Shown here piece by piece: positions 35,549 to 44,726 of a stretch of DNA of 64,000 nt. Numbering within the stretch: position 1 is the stretch's first letter; every line of letters begins with the position of its first letter. The stretch comes from Chloroflexota bacterium (GTDB lineage Bacteria > Chloroflexota > UBA6077 > JACCZL01), in assembly GCA_020845495.1 (NCBI GenBank), contig JADLFM010000035.1, positions 48,617 to 112,616 of the forward strand, read 5' to 3'. The position numbers and the translations under genes are program-made. The notes beneath the pieces were generated by a model. The model ran no database searches and was not told the DNA's origin. It saw only the letters and a program-made list of their open reading frames with translations.

Positions 35549-38500
35549 TCAGCGCCAGACAGTTACATCGGGGCGCAACAAAAGCCGCTCCAAGCCTTCG
35601 GCCGTAACGCCAGTGTCCTTGACAATCAGCGTCCGCAACGACGCAAGGCGGCGCAGGTGAACCAGGCCACCATCGTCAACGAGCGTCCTGGTGAGATCGA
35701 GCCACTCGAGGGACTCGAGCGCTCCAAGATGCACCAGAGCGCCAAAATTGATCGCTGTACCTGAAAGATCCAGCCGCCGTAATCCGCTCAGCGCCCTGAG
35801 ATAGAGAAGGGTGCGATTGCTGATAGGCGTCGCTGAGAGATCTAGCGCCTGCAAGCCCGATAGTCCACGAAGATCCCACACCTGACCATCGCCAATTTGC
35901 GTCTCACGCAACGAGAGTTGTCGGAGCCCTGCCAGCCGGCCAATGGACCGAATATGATGCCCCTCGACCATCAGCCCGTCCAGCACGAGGATCTCCGGGG
36001 CATCATCTCCAAGGCCACCAAGCGTGCCCAGGTCGATCTCGGGCGCACCGGCCTTGTCGATGCAGACACCCGGCGAATTAGGAGGCGTCCCGTGGGCGCA
36101 GCCTGCCCCTCCTCCGCCTGAGCTACCGCCTGGCGAAGCTGTTGGTTCAGTGTTCGATGGCCCCTGTGGATCCATGCCGGATTCATCGACAGGGTCATTA
36201 TCAATGAGCGAGGGTGGCGCATCGCCATCGCCATCGTGATCGGACGCAGGGCCAGAGAGAGGTAGGGTGATGTGCACCCGCCCCGAGGCCACTAACTGAA
36301 AGGAGATGCTGACTGCCCCGCCGCCCTCCAATTCGGCGAGTTTTCCACTGCGGCGAGCGTCGAGCGAACGTAGCTTCCCCTCATTCATGCGCCGAATTCG
36401 TACATCAGGTGCCTTTTCAATGGTTTCGAGAATGCGTACCCTCTTTGCGTCAAAGGATGCTTTGATGGAAGCTGCACGCGCAGCAAGTTGCGCATCGTGC
36501 CTGGCCGCGAGCTCTCGCTGAAGCTCAGATTGACGCAGCAACATCCTGTCGCGCGCGAGGCCTTTGACCGTTTCGTACTCGCCCTCGTTGAATGGCGTCC
36601 CCGGTGAGGGTGGACGATCGGCATCCTGCTGGAACGCTTGAAGGAGCCGGGCGCTTGCATCGTCGGCGATGTGGCCATCGTCCAGAATGATGAGCGGCTC
36701 TAAACGGGACCGTTCAGCGACGCCGTGTTCGGTCAGGAGATAGATGAAGAAATATCCCTCGCCTGTCTCCTCCTGCTTGGATCCCCGAATCTCCAGGCGC
36801 ACCGCTGGGAGTCGGCAGCGCGGATGGCCCTCCCAGTACTCCCGTGCACCTTGGGCTAGTAGATGGCGCGTGGTCACGAGCTCCACGAGTGGCTGAGTGC
36901 GTGCGTAGTCGGCGTCGAATGTGACGATGACCTTCCCACCACTCCGTCCGACCTCGCGGAGGAACAGGTCACTCGCCCCATTCGCCTCAGCGCCGGCCTG
37001 GGCAAATTTTTGCAGGTAATCGCCCACTTTTGGGGAGCCGCGAAGGAGCCATGTCGGAGCGTCCGTGTCAGGATCGAAGGAACACGCAGGGTCGAAGTCC
37101 ATGAGGAAGGTGGTAACCAGGGCCTGAACCTCGCGTGCAGAAATAACGCGTCCGCCTGCCAGAGTCTCGCTGACTCGCTGGTCGAGCGCCACATGGTCCC
37201 CAAGCAGGGCATTCGCACTAGCCTCGAGCGCTTCGGCCTCCAACCGTTGGCGCTCGATCGCGTCCGCTGCCAACTCGGCTTTCTCGACTTGCTGCTCGGG
37301 TGTCAGATCCGCCTTCATGACTTCGATCGACAGCTCGCGTACTGTCTTGCCGAGGATCGCCTCCAAGTCGCCGATTGCACGCTCGAAGATCCCGATACGC
37401 CGGTAGAGCCGTTCGAGAATTCTCGTCTCGACCGAGTCCTCTAGGGCCAGATTGACGATGCGTATCTTCTCCGACTCCTGCCCGAAGCGATCCAGGCGCC
37501 CGATCCGCTGCTCGACCTGCATCGGATTCCACGGCAGGTCATAGTTGAACAGGACGTTGCAGAACTGGAAGTCGAGCCCTTCCGCGCCTACTTCAGAAGA
37601 GAGCAAGACGCGGAAGTCGGCCTCGGAGCGAAAACGATCGATGATGGCCATTCGGTCGTCGATCTTCACGCCGCCATGGATCACGCCGACCCGAACGCCC
37701 CGCCGAGCAAGCTCTCGCTCCAGATACTCGAGCGTCCCCCGAAAATAGGAAAAGACCAGTATCTTCGTCGTCTCGGGTTCGGCAAGGACGTCACGGAGCG
37801 CGCCCTCGAACACTGAGAACTTGCTGTCGGTCGAGCCAAGACGTTGCGCGAGCTGGCGCAGATCGTCACTCACCGAGAACGTGCTCGACGAAGCTTGCTC
37901 CGGGTGCCCGCCCGAGCCATTGGTGTCATCGGCCTCCAGATGGAAGGCCGAGCGCTCAACGCCGAGATCGGCGTGCCCACGCGGTCTAACCTTGTCCAGC
38001 TTGTCGCGTACGGCCGGTAGGCAGCTCGCGGCCATTCGTTCCCGCATGACGATCGCGAAGGCGGCCACGTTGTCGTCACGGCGGCGGGCGAGATCTTCGC
38101 GCACGTGCTCCAGGAAGCCATCGTAGAATGCCCGCTCAGCAGGGGTCAGCGGAACGGTGATGCTCCTGGCGTCACGAAGAGCAGACTCCGCGACTTCGCG
38201 CTTCCGTGTTCGGGTGAAGACGGCAGACAGCGTGTTGAGATCCAACAGGCGCTGGCGTAGCGCCACGATCTCTCCCCGGGAGCGGTCGCATTCCGCCTTC
38301 TGTTGAAGGGCCGCGAGATCCTCGAGGACCGACTGGTACAACGGGTCTGCACGGAACCGCCGCGCCATGATCGTCCATTCGACATTCCGAAGCTCGCCCA
38401 GCGCCTGCGCAGGCTCACCGGCGCCAAGCAATCGCGCGGCCTGGTTGATGAACTGGTTCGGCTTGATTTGCTGCTCGAAGGTCCCGGGGTCGGTGAAGTC

Positions 38501-39370
38501 GCGCGGGGAGAGCAGACGGAGCAGATTGAAGAGGTCTCGATTTTTCAAATTGAGTGGAGTTGCGGTCAGAAAGACGGCGGCGTCAGAGTTCTCGGTCAAG
38601 ACCTCACCGAGATCGTGAGTTAGCGTCGTCTCGTTCCGCATGTAGTGAGCTTCGTCGGCAATCAAAAGGTCAAGGCCAATTCCTCGCTCAGCCCAGGTGG
38701 TCTGGAGGCCCTCGTCACGGAGCGTTTCGTACGAAGCGATTGCGCGAAAGCGCAGCCCATCTCCCACCTGATCCCACTTACGGAAGAGTGACTGGACACC
38801 CTGACGGTCGAGGAGCGCGAAGTTCTCATTGAAGCGAAGGCGCAGCTCATCATCCCATTTCGTCCGGAGTCGTGATGGGCAGACGATCAAGATGCGCTTG
38901 AGTGCCTGGTCGAGGCGCGCCTTGAGCTCAAGGTAGATTGTGGCTGCTTCGATGGTCTTGCCCAGGCCGACCTCATCGGCAATGAGCAAGCGCTGATCGG
39001 GGTTGTCGAGGAACTTGAGGACCGGTCGAAACTGGTAGGGCGCGAAGAGCGTTCGTGAGGCACGATACGCAAACAGCGTGTCCGTCAGGCGATGTCTCAG
39101 TCTCGTGAGCACGAGATCGCGGCGAAAATCGTCGAGGTTTCCCCACTTCAGCCGCTCTTCGGGGCAACGAATGAGATCTTCTGCTTTGCAGAACTGCTCG
39201 CGGCCTTCGAGTGCGACGCGGAAGGACTGATGGAGAGTGCTTCCCGTCCCGGACACTGAGGAATCAGACACGATCCAGCCATGTCGGCGAGGATCGACGC
39301 GTAGATGGACGCGGTCACCAATACCCAGTTCCACCCCGTCCCGAACACCTGGCTGGTTTACCGTCTGCAT
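35549..39370 (-). CDS. RapA/SNF2-type helicase fused to leucine-rich repeats
   Basis: 1273-residue protein. Residues about 14-68 resemble a small SH3/Tudor-like domain. The SNF2 ATPase shows Walker A DEVGLGKT (132-139), DEAH (239-242) and TATP (269-272). The helicase C lobe has SSEVGAEGLD (591-600) and QRIGRLDRFGQ (621-631). A helical region to about 1060 contains Glu/Arg-rich coiled coils, followed by a Gly/Ser/Pro linker. The last 137 residues carry five exact 24-residue leucine-rich repeats (LQALDLSATPIS, LRRLDLSGTAIN, LEWLDLTRTLVD and two others). ATG 39370 has GGGGG upstream. The gene is clearly AT-richer than its neighbours, which suggests transfer. Stand-alone RapA-like helicases occur in phage defence systems, but no methylase, nuclease or DISARM/BREX partner is nearby. 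Confidence 0.9.
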   Translation of the reverse strand: MQTVNQPGVRDGVELGIGDRVHLRVDPRRHGWIVSDSSVSGTGSTLHQSFRVALEGREQFCKAEDLIRCPEERLKWGNLDDFRRDLVLTRLRHRLTDTLFAYRASRTLFAPYQFRPVLKFLDNPDQRLLIADEVGLGKTIEAATIYLELKARLDQALKRILIVCPSRLRTKWDDELRLRFNENFALLDRQGVQSLFRKWDQVGDGLRFRAIASYETLRDEGLQTTWAERGIGLDLLIADEAHYMRNETTLTHDLGEVLTENSDAAVFLTATPLNLKNRDLFNLLRLLSPRDFTDPGTFEQQIKPNQFINQAARLLGAGEPAQALGELRNVEWTIMARRFRADPLYQSVLEDLAALQQKAECDRSRGEIVALRQRLLDLNTLSAVFTRTRKREVAESALRDARSITVPLTPAERAFYDGFLEHVREDLARRRDDNVAAFAIVMRERMAASCLPAVRDKLDKVRPRGHADLGVERSAFHLEADDTNGSGGHPEQASSSTFSVSDDLRQLAQRLGSTDSKFSVFEGALRDVLAEPETTKILVFSYFRGTLEYLERELARRGVRVGVIHGGVKIDDRMAIIDRFRSEADFRVLLSSEVGAEGLDFQFCNVLFNYDLPWNPMQVEQRIGRLDRFGQESEKIRIVNLALEDSVETRILERLYRRIGIFERAIGDLEAILGKTVRELSIEVMKADLTPEQQVEKAELAADAIERQRLEAEALEASANALLGDHVALDQRVSETLAGGRVISAREVQALVTTFLMDFDPACSFDPDTDAPTWLLRGSPKVGDYLQKFAQAGAEANGASDLFLREVGRSGGKVIVTFDADYARTQPLVELVTTRHLLAQGAREYWEGHPRCRLPAVRLEIRGSKQEETGEGYFFIYLLTEHGVAERSRLEPLIILDDGHIADDASARLLQAFQQDADRPPSPGTPFNEGEYETVKGLARDRMLLRQSELQRELAARHDAQLAARAASIKASFDAKRVRILETIEKAPDVRIRRMNEGKLRSLDARRSGKLAELEGGGAVSISFQLVASGRVHITLPLSGPASDHDGDGDAPPSLIDNDPVDESGMDPQGPSNTEPTASPGGSSGGGGAGCAHGTPPNSPGVCIDKAGAPEIDLGTLGGLGDDAPEILVLDGLMVEGHHIRSIGRLAGLRQLSLRETQIGDGQVWDLRGLSGLQALDLSATPISNRTLLYLRALSGLRRLDLSGTAINFGALVHLGALESLEWLDLTRTLVDDGGLVHLRRLASLRTLIVKDTGVTAEGLERLLLRPDVTVWR

Positions 39371-39443
39371 GCTGCCCCCACGGCACCGGTAACCTTTGCT
39401 CAACGCGACTCCATGGCGCTCAATTCGGAGTCCCGTCCGCGCC

Positions 39444-39471
39444 AGTCTACCATCGCTCAGCCGTCTGTCAA
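39444..39471 (-). promoter_or_regulatory. Consensus sigma70-type promoter of SNF2-LRR gene
   Basis: On the minus strand TTGACA (39471-39466), a 16-nt spacer and TAGACT (39449-39444) lie about 74 nt before ATG 39370. It is the best promoter match noticed in the window. Three GGACAGG copies just upstream (about 39482-39506) could be operator half-sites. Confidence 0.65.
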
Positions 39472-39636
39472 GCAATTCAGCCTGTCCCCTGTCCAACCTG
39501 TCCTTGTACTCACCACCATCTCGCAGCCCGCCTGACGAGCACGACTTCATCAAATCCATATCGAAGCCGCTTCGTAACGTTGACCGAACGTGATACGATG
39601 GACGCCGGCTCGTGGGAGCCACCGCGAGGAGAGGCG

Positions 39637-40116
39637 ATGGGTGATACCAACCCCAGGAACCCCTCGAAGGAGCGGGTAGCGCCGGGCGGGCATGAAACAC
39701 GAGATGGGCATAGTGCGGCGCATCGGCACACCGCGAAGGCCGTGCGGGCGCTCGGCCAGCCGACCGAGATCCCAACTCGCCCGGGTATGTACCGCCGCCG
39801 CTACGTCGGGCCTGATGACGGCGTCCACGAGTTGTTCGTCGAGGAGTTGACGTTTCAGCACGGCGCTGCCATTCCGCTGCACCATCATCCGGTCGTGGAG
39901 TCGTTCGTGGTGGTCGACGGCAGCCTGACCTTCCGGCTCGGGGATGAGACGCTCGACGTCGAGGCCGAGCGGACGGTGACGATCCCGCCGAACACACTCC
40001 ACGCCGTCGTCAACGAGCACCAGAACCCGGCACGCGCCATCTGCGCCGCCCCCTGGGATCACGACACCTTCTACCGTGCCGCCACCACTTACCTCGAAGG
40101 GGAGCCGCGCGACTAA
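39637..40116 (+). CDS. Cupin-domain protein
   Basis: 159-residue single-domain cupin. Motif 1 is AAIPLHHHPVVESFVVVDGSL, with the three His and a Glu that usually bind a metal. Motif 2 is PPNTLHAVVNEH. The N-terminal 50 residues are hydrophilic. ATG 39637 is chosen for its GAGGAG about six nt upstream; ATG 39598 adds 13 residues. It is followed after two nt by an SDR gene, so the three genes 39637-41860 may be one operon. Function cannot be narrowed beyond a small-molecule binding or dioxygenase-like fold. Confidence 0.8.
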   Translation: MGDTNPRNPSKERVAPGGHETRDGHSAAHRHTAKAVRALGQPTEIPTRPGMYRRRYVGPDDGVHELFVEELTFQHGAAIPLHHHPVVESFVVVDGSLTFRLGDETLDVEAERTVTIPPNTLHAVVNEHQNPARAICAAPWDHDTFYRAATTYLEGEPRD

Positions 40117-40118
40117 GC

Positions 40119-41012
40119 ATGGTCACGACAGCGGCACCCCCTCCAGCCACTCCTCGACCGCGGCCGATACGCGCTCCAGCGCCGATGCACGGTCCGCTCC
40201 TCAGCCGAGGCAGCGTGGCGCTCATCACCGGCGCGTCCTCAGGCATTGGCGAAGCGTTCGTGCAGGCACTCGCAGCACGGGGTCTCACGCTCGTCCTGAC
40301 CGGCCGTGACGAGACGCGCCTGCGGACGGTCGCCCGCGAGGCTGCGGAGCGCTTTGGCGTGCGCGTCGAGGCAGTGGTCCTCAACCTCGCCGACCTGGAC
40401 GCTCCCGAGCGGCTGAAGCAAGCCACCGACCGGCTTGGCCTTCAGCCGGACCTGCTCGTCAACAATGCCGGCCTCGGCGCGCTCGGCCCCTTCGCCGAGA
40501 TTCCCCTCGAACGGTTGCTGGAGATCGTCCAGGTCAACGACGAAGCGCTCGTAGCACTCACCGCGCTCTACCTCCCGAACATGCTCGTCCAGCGGCGCGG
40601 CGGCATCATCAACGTCTCATCGGCCGCGAGCTTTCAACCGATTCCGTACTTCGCAATCTATGCTGCGAGCAAGGTGTTCGTGACCCGGTTCTCGCAAGCG
40701 CTCTGGTCAGAGTGTCGCGGCAAGGGTATCCGCGTCGTCGTGACCTGCCCCGGACCCGTCGCCGACACCCGCTTCAGCACCCGGGCTGGCTCGGTCAACG
40801 CCTTCGAGGGCGTCGCTCGGATGCCGCGCGAGGCGGTGGTGGAGGGGGCGCTGCGGGCGCTCGGGCGGGGTGACCCGTTCGACGCGCCGGGCGGGCTGAC
40901 GACCCTCCTCAACCGAGTCATCGCCGTCGCGCCGACCCGTCCCCTCCTGCTCGTCACCGAGCGCCTGTTCCGGCGCGGCCTCCCGAAGACCAGCACGGGA
41001 CGGACCCCGTGA
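40119..41012 (+). CDS. Short-chain dehydrogenase/reductase (first of tandem pair)
   Basis: 297-residue SDR with an N-terminal Pro/Arg-rich tail of about 30 residues. The cofactor motif is LITGASSGIGEAF, with Arg in LTGRDETRL indicating NADPH preference. NNAG, catalytic Ser in NVSSAASFQP and YAASK are present. It resembles the DltE/YqjQ group of broad-specificity carbonyl reductases. It ends with a GTGA overlap with the next SDR. The longer C-terminus (NRVIAVAPTRPLLLVTERLF) is typical of this group. Confidence 0.87.
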   Translation: MVTTAAPPPATPRPRPIRAPAPMHGPLLSRGSVALITGASSGIGEAFVQALAARGLTLVLTGRDETRLRTVAREAAERFGVRVEAVVLNLADLDAPERLKQATDRLGLQPDLLVNNAGLGALGPFAEIPLERLLEIVQVNDEALVALTALYLPNMLVQRRGGIINVSSAASFQPIPYFAIYAASKVFVTRFSQALWSECRGKGIRVVVTCPGPVADTRFSTRAGSVNAFEGVARMPREAVVEGALRALGRGDPFDAPGGLTTLLNRVIAVAPTRPLLLVTERLFRRGLPKTSTGRTP

Positions 41013-41860
41013 CGACGCGGATCGGGCCGGGCACGCGTGCCATCGTGACCGGTGCATCCTGGGGTATCGGCGAAACGTTCGCCCATTCGCTCGCGGCCCG
41101 CGGCGCCGACCTGCTGCTCGTCGCGCGGACCGAGACGCGCCTGCTCACCATCGCCTCCGATCTTGCCGCTCGCTACAACGTCCGCGTCGAGATCGTGACC
41201 GTCGATCTGGCCGCGCTGGACGGCCCGCGTCGGCTCTGTGAGGCCGTCGACGCGCTCGGCTTCGCACCAACACTCCTGGTGAACAACGCTGGCTACGGCC
41301 AGCTCGGCCCGTTCTCCGAGTTACCGCTCGCGCGAGCACGCGAGATGATTCGCCTGAACATGAGTGCTGTCGTGGCGCTGACCCGGCTGATCCTGCCGGG
41401 CATGCTGGAACGCGGATGCGGCGCGATCGTCAACGTGGCCTCGGCATCCGCCTTCCAGCCGCTCCCGAACTACGCCGTCTACGCGGCTTCGAAGGCGTTC
41501 CTGCTCAACCTCAGCGCGGCGCTCTGGGCCGAGTGCCGCCACAAGGGCGTTCAGGTGGTGGCGGTCTGCCCTGGCGCCGTCGACGCCACGCCAGCCGACG
41601 AGCGACAGCCGCGCCGCCTGCTCCGCAAGGCGACTCGCGAGATCGTGGTGGAGCGGGCGCTCGCGGCCGTCGAGCGGGACGTTCCCGTGGTCGTACCGAG
41701 CGCGATCACCCGGGTCTCGACGCTTGGGCTGGCGCTCCTGCCACGCCGCGCCCGCCTCCGACTTGCCGGCGCCCTGATCGAGCGCTTCCCGGCGGCGTTC
41801 ACGGGCATCCGCCGCCGCGACGCCTCCACCACTGCCCCGTTGGGATCCGCAAGGTCGTAG
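41009..41860 (+). CDS. Short-chain dehydrogenase/reductase (second of tandem pair)
   Basis: 283-residue paralogue of the preceding SDR, begun at GTG 41009 inside its stop codon. Motifs are IVTGASWGIGETF, LVARTETRL (NADPH type), NNAG, NVASASAFQPLPNYAVYAASK. Both proteins share FQPxPxxAxYAASK and the same C-terminal extension, so they come from one duplication. They may form a heterodimer or act on related substrates; neither can be named. Confidence 0.87.
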   Translation: MTTRIGPGTRAIVTGASWGIGETFAHSLAARGADLLLVARTETRLLTIASDLAARYNVRVEIVTVDLAALDGPRRLCEAVDALGFAPTLLVNNAGYGQLGPFSELPLARAREMIRLNMSAVVALTRLILPGMLERGCGAIVNVASASAFQPLPNYAVYAASKAFLLNLSAALWAECRHKGVQVVAVCPGAVDATPADERQPRRLLRKATREIVVERALAAVERDVPVVVPSAITRVSTLGLALLPRRARLRLAGALIERFPAAFTGIRRRDASTTAPLGSARS

Positions 41861-41929
41861 TCAGAGGGTAGCGAGATCTCAGCGTTGCTCTGGTGTGGCG
41901 TCGGTCCACGGCACGTCAGGCGCCATCTG

Positions 41930-42238
41930 TCAGTCACTCACCGGGCGAACGTCGTAGACCACCTCATGCCACCACTGCTCGCTTGGGCCAGCTTCGAGCC
42001 CTTCCATCCGCTTGCGGGTCTCAGCGAACGTCGGATCCTGGTGCCATGCCTCCCAGGCGGACCGCGTCGCCCACGTCCCGACGATGACCCGCCGACTCAG
42101 CTTGTCGAGCGGGGTCAGCAATTGCCCGCCGATCCAACCCAGGCGGCCGGCGGCGGCTTCGAGGCGCTCGCGCATCGCCGCATCCCACTCCGGCTCGGCG
42201 CCCTCCTTGAGGGTAACGTGGGTCACGATCGTCATCAT
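41930..42238 (-). CDS. Antibiotic biosynthesis monooxygenase-like (ABM) protein
   Basis: 102-residue ferredoxin-like dimeric alpha/beta-barrel protein. It has the typical pattern TIVTHVTLKEGAEPEWDAAM, RVIVGTWATRSAWEAWHQDP, then EVVYDVRPV. ABM proteins are small cofactor-free monooxygenases or haem-degrading enzymes, but many have no known activity. ATG 42238 follows GGAGG eight nt upstream. It is divergent from the next small gene. Confidence 0.75.
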   Translation of the reverse strand: MMTIVTHVTLKEGAEPEWDAAMRERLEAAAGRLGWIGGQLLTPLDKLSRRVIVGTWATRSAWEAWHQDPTFAETRKRMEGLEAGPSEQWWHEVVYDVRPVSD

Positions 42239-42447
42239 GGTCCGGACCTCCTGCTGCCCTGGCCGGGCGCTCGCCACACACGCTCGAGGCGGCCCCAGAA
42301 GCGTGGCGCCTGAGCCCGACGGGTGCCCCCCATGCTTCAGGAACCGTGCCAGTGCGAGTGTCGGGGCGCCGCCGACGGCGAGTGCCCGCTACAATATTGC
42401 AAGATGGTACGGACCTGGCCGCGCACCGGCCGCATTCGGAGGCAGCT

Positions 42448-42624
42448 ATGGATAACCAGTCGCCGGAGATGGAAAAGCTCTCCTACGACTTGCGGGCGTT
42501 GATGCGAGCCTGGGTCGACAACCCGGACAACGAAGACATCAAGGCGCGCTACAAAGCCGTCCACGCCGAGTACCAGCGGCTGCTGGTGGCGTGGAAGGAG
42601 CAGCAGCGGATCCCGACCTCGTGA
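42448..42624 (+). CDS. Small conserved-looking hydrophilic protein
   Basis: 58-residue protein, mostly helical and charged (MEKLSYDLRALMRAWVDN, HAEYQRLLVAWKEQQR). It looks like a YlbF-type helical hairpin or a Trp-rich regulator, but no family is certain. CGGAGG lies five nt before ATG 42448, a TACAAT box at 42390-42395 fits as -10, and a terminator follows at 42665. All this supports a real, independently expressed gene. Confidence 0.65.
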   Translation: MDNQSPEMEKLSYDLRALMRAWVDNPDNEDIKARYKAVHAEYQRLLVAWKEQQRIPTS

Positions 42625-42664
42625 CCCCATGCCCCTTCGAGTAGAGTCAGACCCGTAGCGTCGT

Positions 42665-42696
42665 AACGCCCGCCGTTCCCAGGAGCGACGGGCGTT
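42665..42696 (+). terminator. Intrinsic terminator
   Basis: AACGCCCG and CGGGCGTT form an 8-bp stem with further inner pairing (CGTTC/GAGCG), followed by the T-rich tail CTGTTGT. It lies 41 nt after the small gene at 42448. Confidence 0.75.
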
Positions 42697-42811
42697 CTGT
42701 TGTGCCGTTTGTGATGCATCCATCTCGGCGCAGACCCGTTGCAAGAGTAAGCGCGGGGAACACGCCGAAACGGCCCGCCCCCCGCTCGATCATTCTTGTG
42801 TGGGGGCGCCC

Positions 42812-44392
42812 GTGTCACGGCTTCGCGTACTCCCGGTGCTGGCAATGTTTGCCCTGACGACGACGCTCGTTCAGCCGACCGTCGCCGCTCCGCTGGTCAC
42901 CGGTGGGTCACTCCTTACTCGTTCCGTTGCCAGCGCGCCGTCTGCACTGGACGCGGCCTTCCGCGACCTTCCAGCGTCAGTCGCCCGGGGTGACGTCCTG
43001 ACGTTGAAGATCGATGCGCCGAGCGGGGCGACATGTGAGGGGACGCTCACGTATCGCGACGATCAGGTTCTCAATCTGGAGCGTCAGGAAGCCGACAACG
43101 ACCGCTGCCGCTGGTTCGTCGCCATTCCGGAGGACGCTCGCAAGGGAGCCGCCGACATCTCGGTCCACGTCCAGGATAGCGACCACGAGATCGAGCTGAC
43201 GGCATCAGTCGACATCGTCCGGCCGGACGACAGCGTGGACGTCTCGCTCCGCAACGTGCCGGGGACCGTCCGCCGTGGTGAGGAATACGACATTCGGCTG
43301 AAGGTCGCGAAGGGCGCCACCTGTCAGGGCCTCGTCACGTACGCCGACGATACCACCCAGCTTCTCGAGGCTCGGGCGGAAGAGAATGGCAAATGCTCGT
43401 GGTCCGTGACCGCGCCCGACACCGTCGAGCGTGGCACCGCCTACGCTCGCATGACGGTGACCGCCAACGGCATACAGCGGGGCCTGGCTACGAGTTTCGA
43501 GGTCGGGCGGCGCTCCGAGGGTGCCAGCCTGATGGCGGTTTTCGAAGATTTGCCGATGGCGGCAGGTCGCGGCGAGCCGATCGCCATCAAGGTGCGCGCG
43601 CCGAGCGACGCCACGTGTACGGGCTCCATCGAGTATCGCGACGGCCAGACCCAGACCCTCGAAGACCAGCCGGCGAGCGACGACCAGTGCCGTTGGTTCG
43701 TGACGGTCCCAGATAACGCGCGCCGTGGCAACGCCGAGGTCCGGGTGACCGTCGCGACGCAGGACGAGGACACCTCGGCGATCGGGAAGATCGCTATCGA
43801 CAAAGCTCAGGACGACATCGAAGCGAGCCTCCGCGATCTGCCCACGTCGATCAAGCGGGGCGAGCAGATGACTGTCGAGGTCGACGTCCCAAACAAGGTG
43901 ATCTGCGAGGGCCGCATCTCCTACAAGGGCGGTGAGTCGCAGATCCAGTCGCTCGACATCCAGAACGAGCGCCGGGACCGCTGTAGCTGGACGGTCACCG
44001 TCCCGAAGGATGTAACCACCGGACAGGCTATCGTTCAGGTGTACATCACCCTCGACGGTCAGCAGACGTCGCTCGTCCGCACGATCGACGTGACCGACAA
44101 GAACGGCTCACTCGACCTTGCCTGGAAGGATCTGCCGAACAGCGCCCGTCAAGGTACGAGCTTCGCCGTACGCGTCGACGTGACGAATGGCGCGGCCTGC
44201 TACGGCATGCTCACGCTACCTGGCGGCAGCAAGGTGGAACTCCCTCGCCAGGACGAGCGGCGCGACCAGTGCCGTTGGGACATTGACCTCGCGAGCGATG
44301 CACCGGCCGGTCAGGCGCGCGTCGAAGTGACGGCCGAGAAGGGCGACCGGGCAACGATGCTGCGCTCCTCAGTCGAGATCAGGAAGAAGTAG
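42812..44392 (+). CDS. Secreted protein of five Cys-paired repeats
   Basis: 526-residue exported protein. A signal peptide (LRVLPVLAMFALTTTLVQPTVA) is followed by five tandem repeats of about 95 residues starting with AAFRDLP, SLRNVP, AVFEDLP, SLRDLP and AWKDLP. Each repeat has a Gly/Ala-x-Cys position (ATCEG, ATCQG, ATCTG, VICEG, AACYG) and a second Cys before a Trp (DRCRW, GKCSW, DQCRW, DRCSW, DQCRW), so one disulfide per repeat is likely. The pattern suggests immunoglobulin-like beta-sandwich modules of a surface or adhesion protein. Start GTG 42812 has GGGGG five nt upstream; GTG 42800 is possible. No known family is recognised. Confidence 0.75.
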   Translation: MSRLRVLPVLAMFALTTTLVQPTVAAPLVTGGSLLTRSVASAPSALDAAFRDLPASVARGDVLTLKIDAPSGATCEGTLTYRDDQVLNLERQEADNDRCRWFVAIPEDARKGAADISVHVQDSDHEIELTASVDIVRPDDSVDVSLRNVPGTVRRGEEYDIRLKVAKGATCQGLVTYADDTTQLLEARAEENGKCSWSVTAPDTVERGTAYARMTVTANGIQRGLATSFEVGRRSEGASLMAVFEDLPMAAGRGEPIAIKVRAPSDATCTGSIEYRDGQTQTLEDQPASDDQCRWFVTVPDNARRGNAEVRVTVATQDEDTSAIGKIAIDKAQDDIEASLRDLPTSIKRGEQMTVEVDVPNKVICEGRISYKGGESQIQSLDIQNERRDRCSWTVTVPKDVTTGQAIVQVYITLDGQQTSLVRTIDVTDKNGSLDLAWKDLPNSARQGTSFAVRVDVTNGAACYGMLTLPGGSKVELPRQDERRDQCRWDIDLASDAPAGQARVEVTAEKGDRATMLRSSVEIRKK

Positions 44393-44456
44393 GCGAGAAG
44401 TAGGCGCGGGCGCGGTTCCCCCAGCCGGCACACCGCACCGAGTACAGCCGTACCGC

Positions 44457-44511
44457 CACAGGAGCGATCCCCCCGCTCGTGACCTGACGAGCGGGGGGAT
44501 CCGCTCCTGTG
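44457..44511. terminator. Long 24-bp hairpin, likely terminator
   Basis: CACAGGAGCG plus ATCCCCCCGCTCGT pairs with ACGAGCGGGGGGAT plus CGCTCCTGTG, with a 6-nt loop and a single bulged C. It lies 65 nt after the repeat-protein stop. No T-tract follows. Confidence 0.65.
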
Positions 44512-44726
44512 CTGCGTCGTGGGACGGTGCCGATCTCTCAGAGGCCGCCGGCCTCTGGCCAGGCGGCAATACCTCGCACCCGGGCGACCATGGGCCAGCT
44601 ACTACCCACCAGCCCGCCTGGTATCGGGCTAGCCGGCGGCCCGGGGACAGGCGGTGCGAACGTCCCGCCCGGCCCTCCACGTCGAACCGTGACCTGTGCG
44701 CTAGAATAGCGTCGGGAGCGGGGGCG

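Noticed and set aside
33840..39370. DISARM, BREX or Dnd-type multi-gene defence island around the SNF2 gene
   Set aside because: Neighbouring genes are an MFS exporter, a cupin and SDRs. No methyltransferase, PLD nuclease, DUF1998 or phosphatase partner is present.
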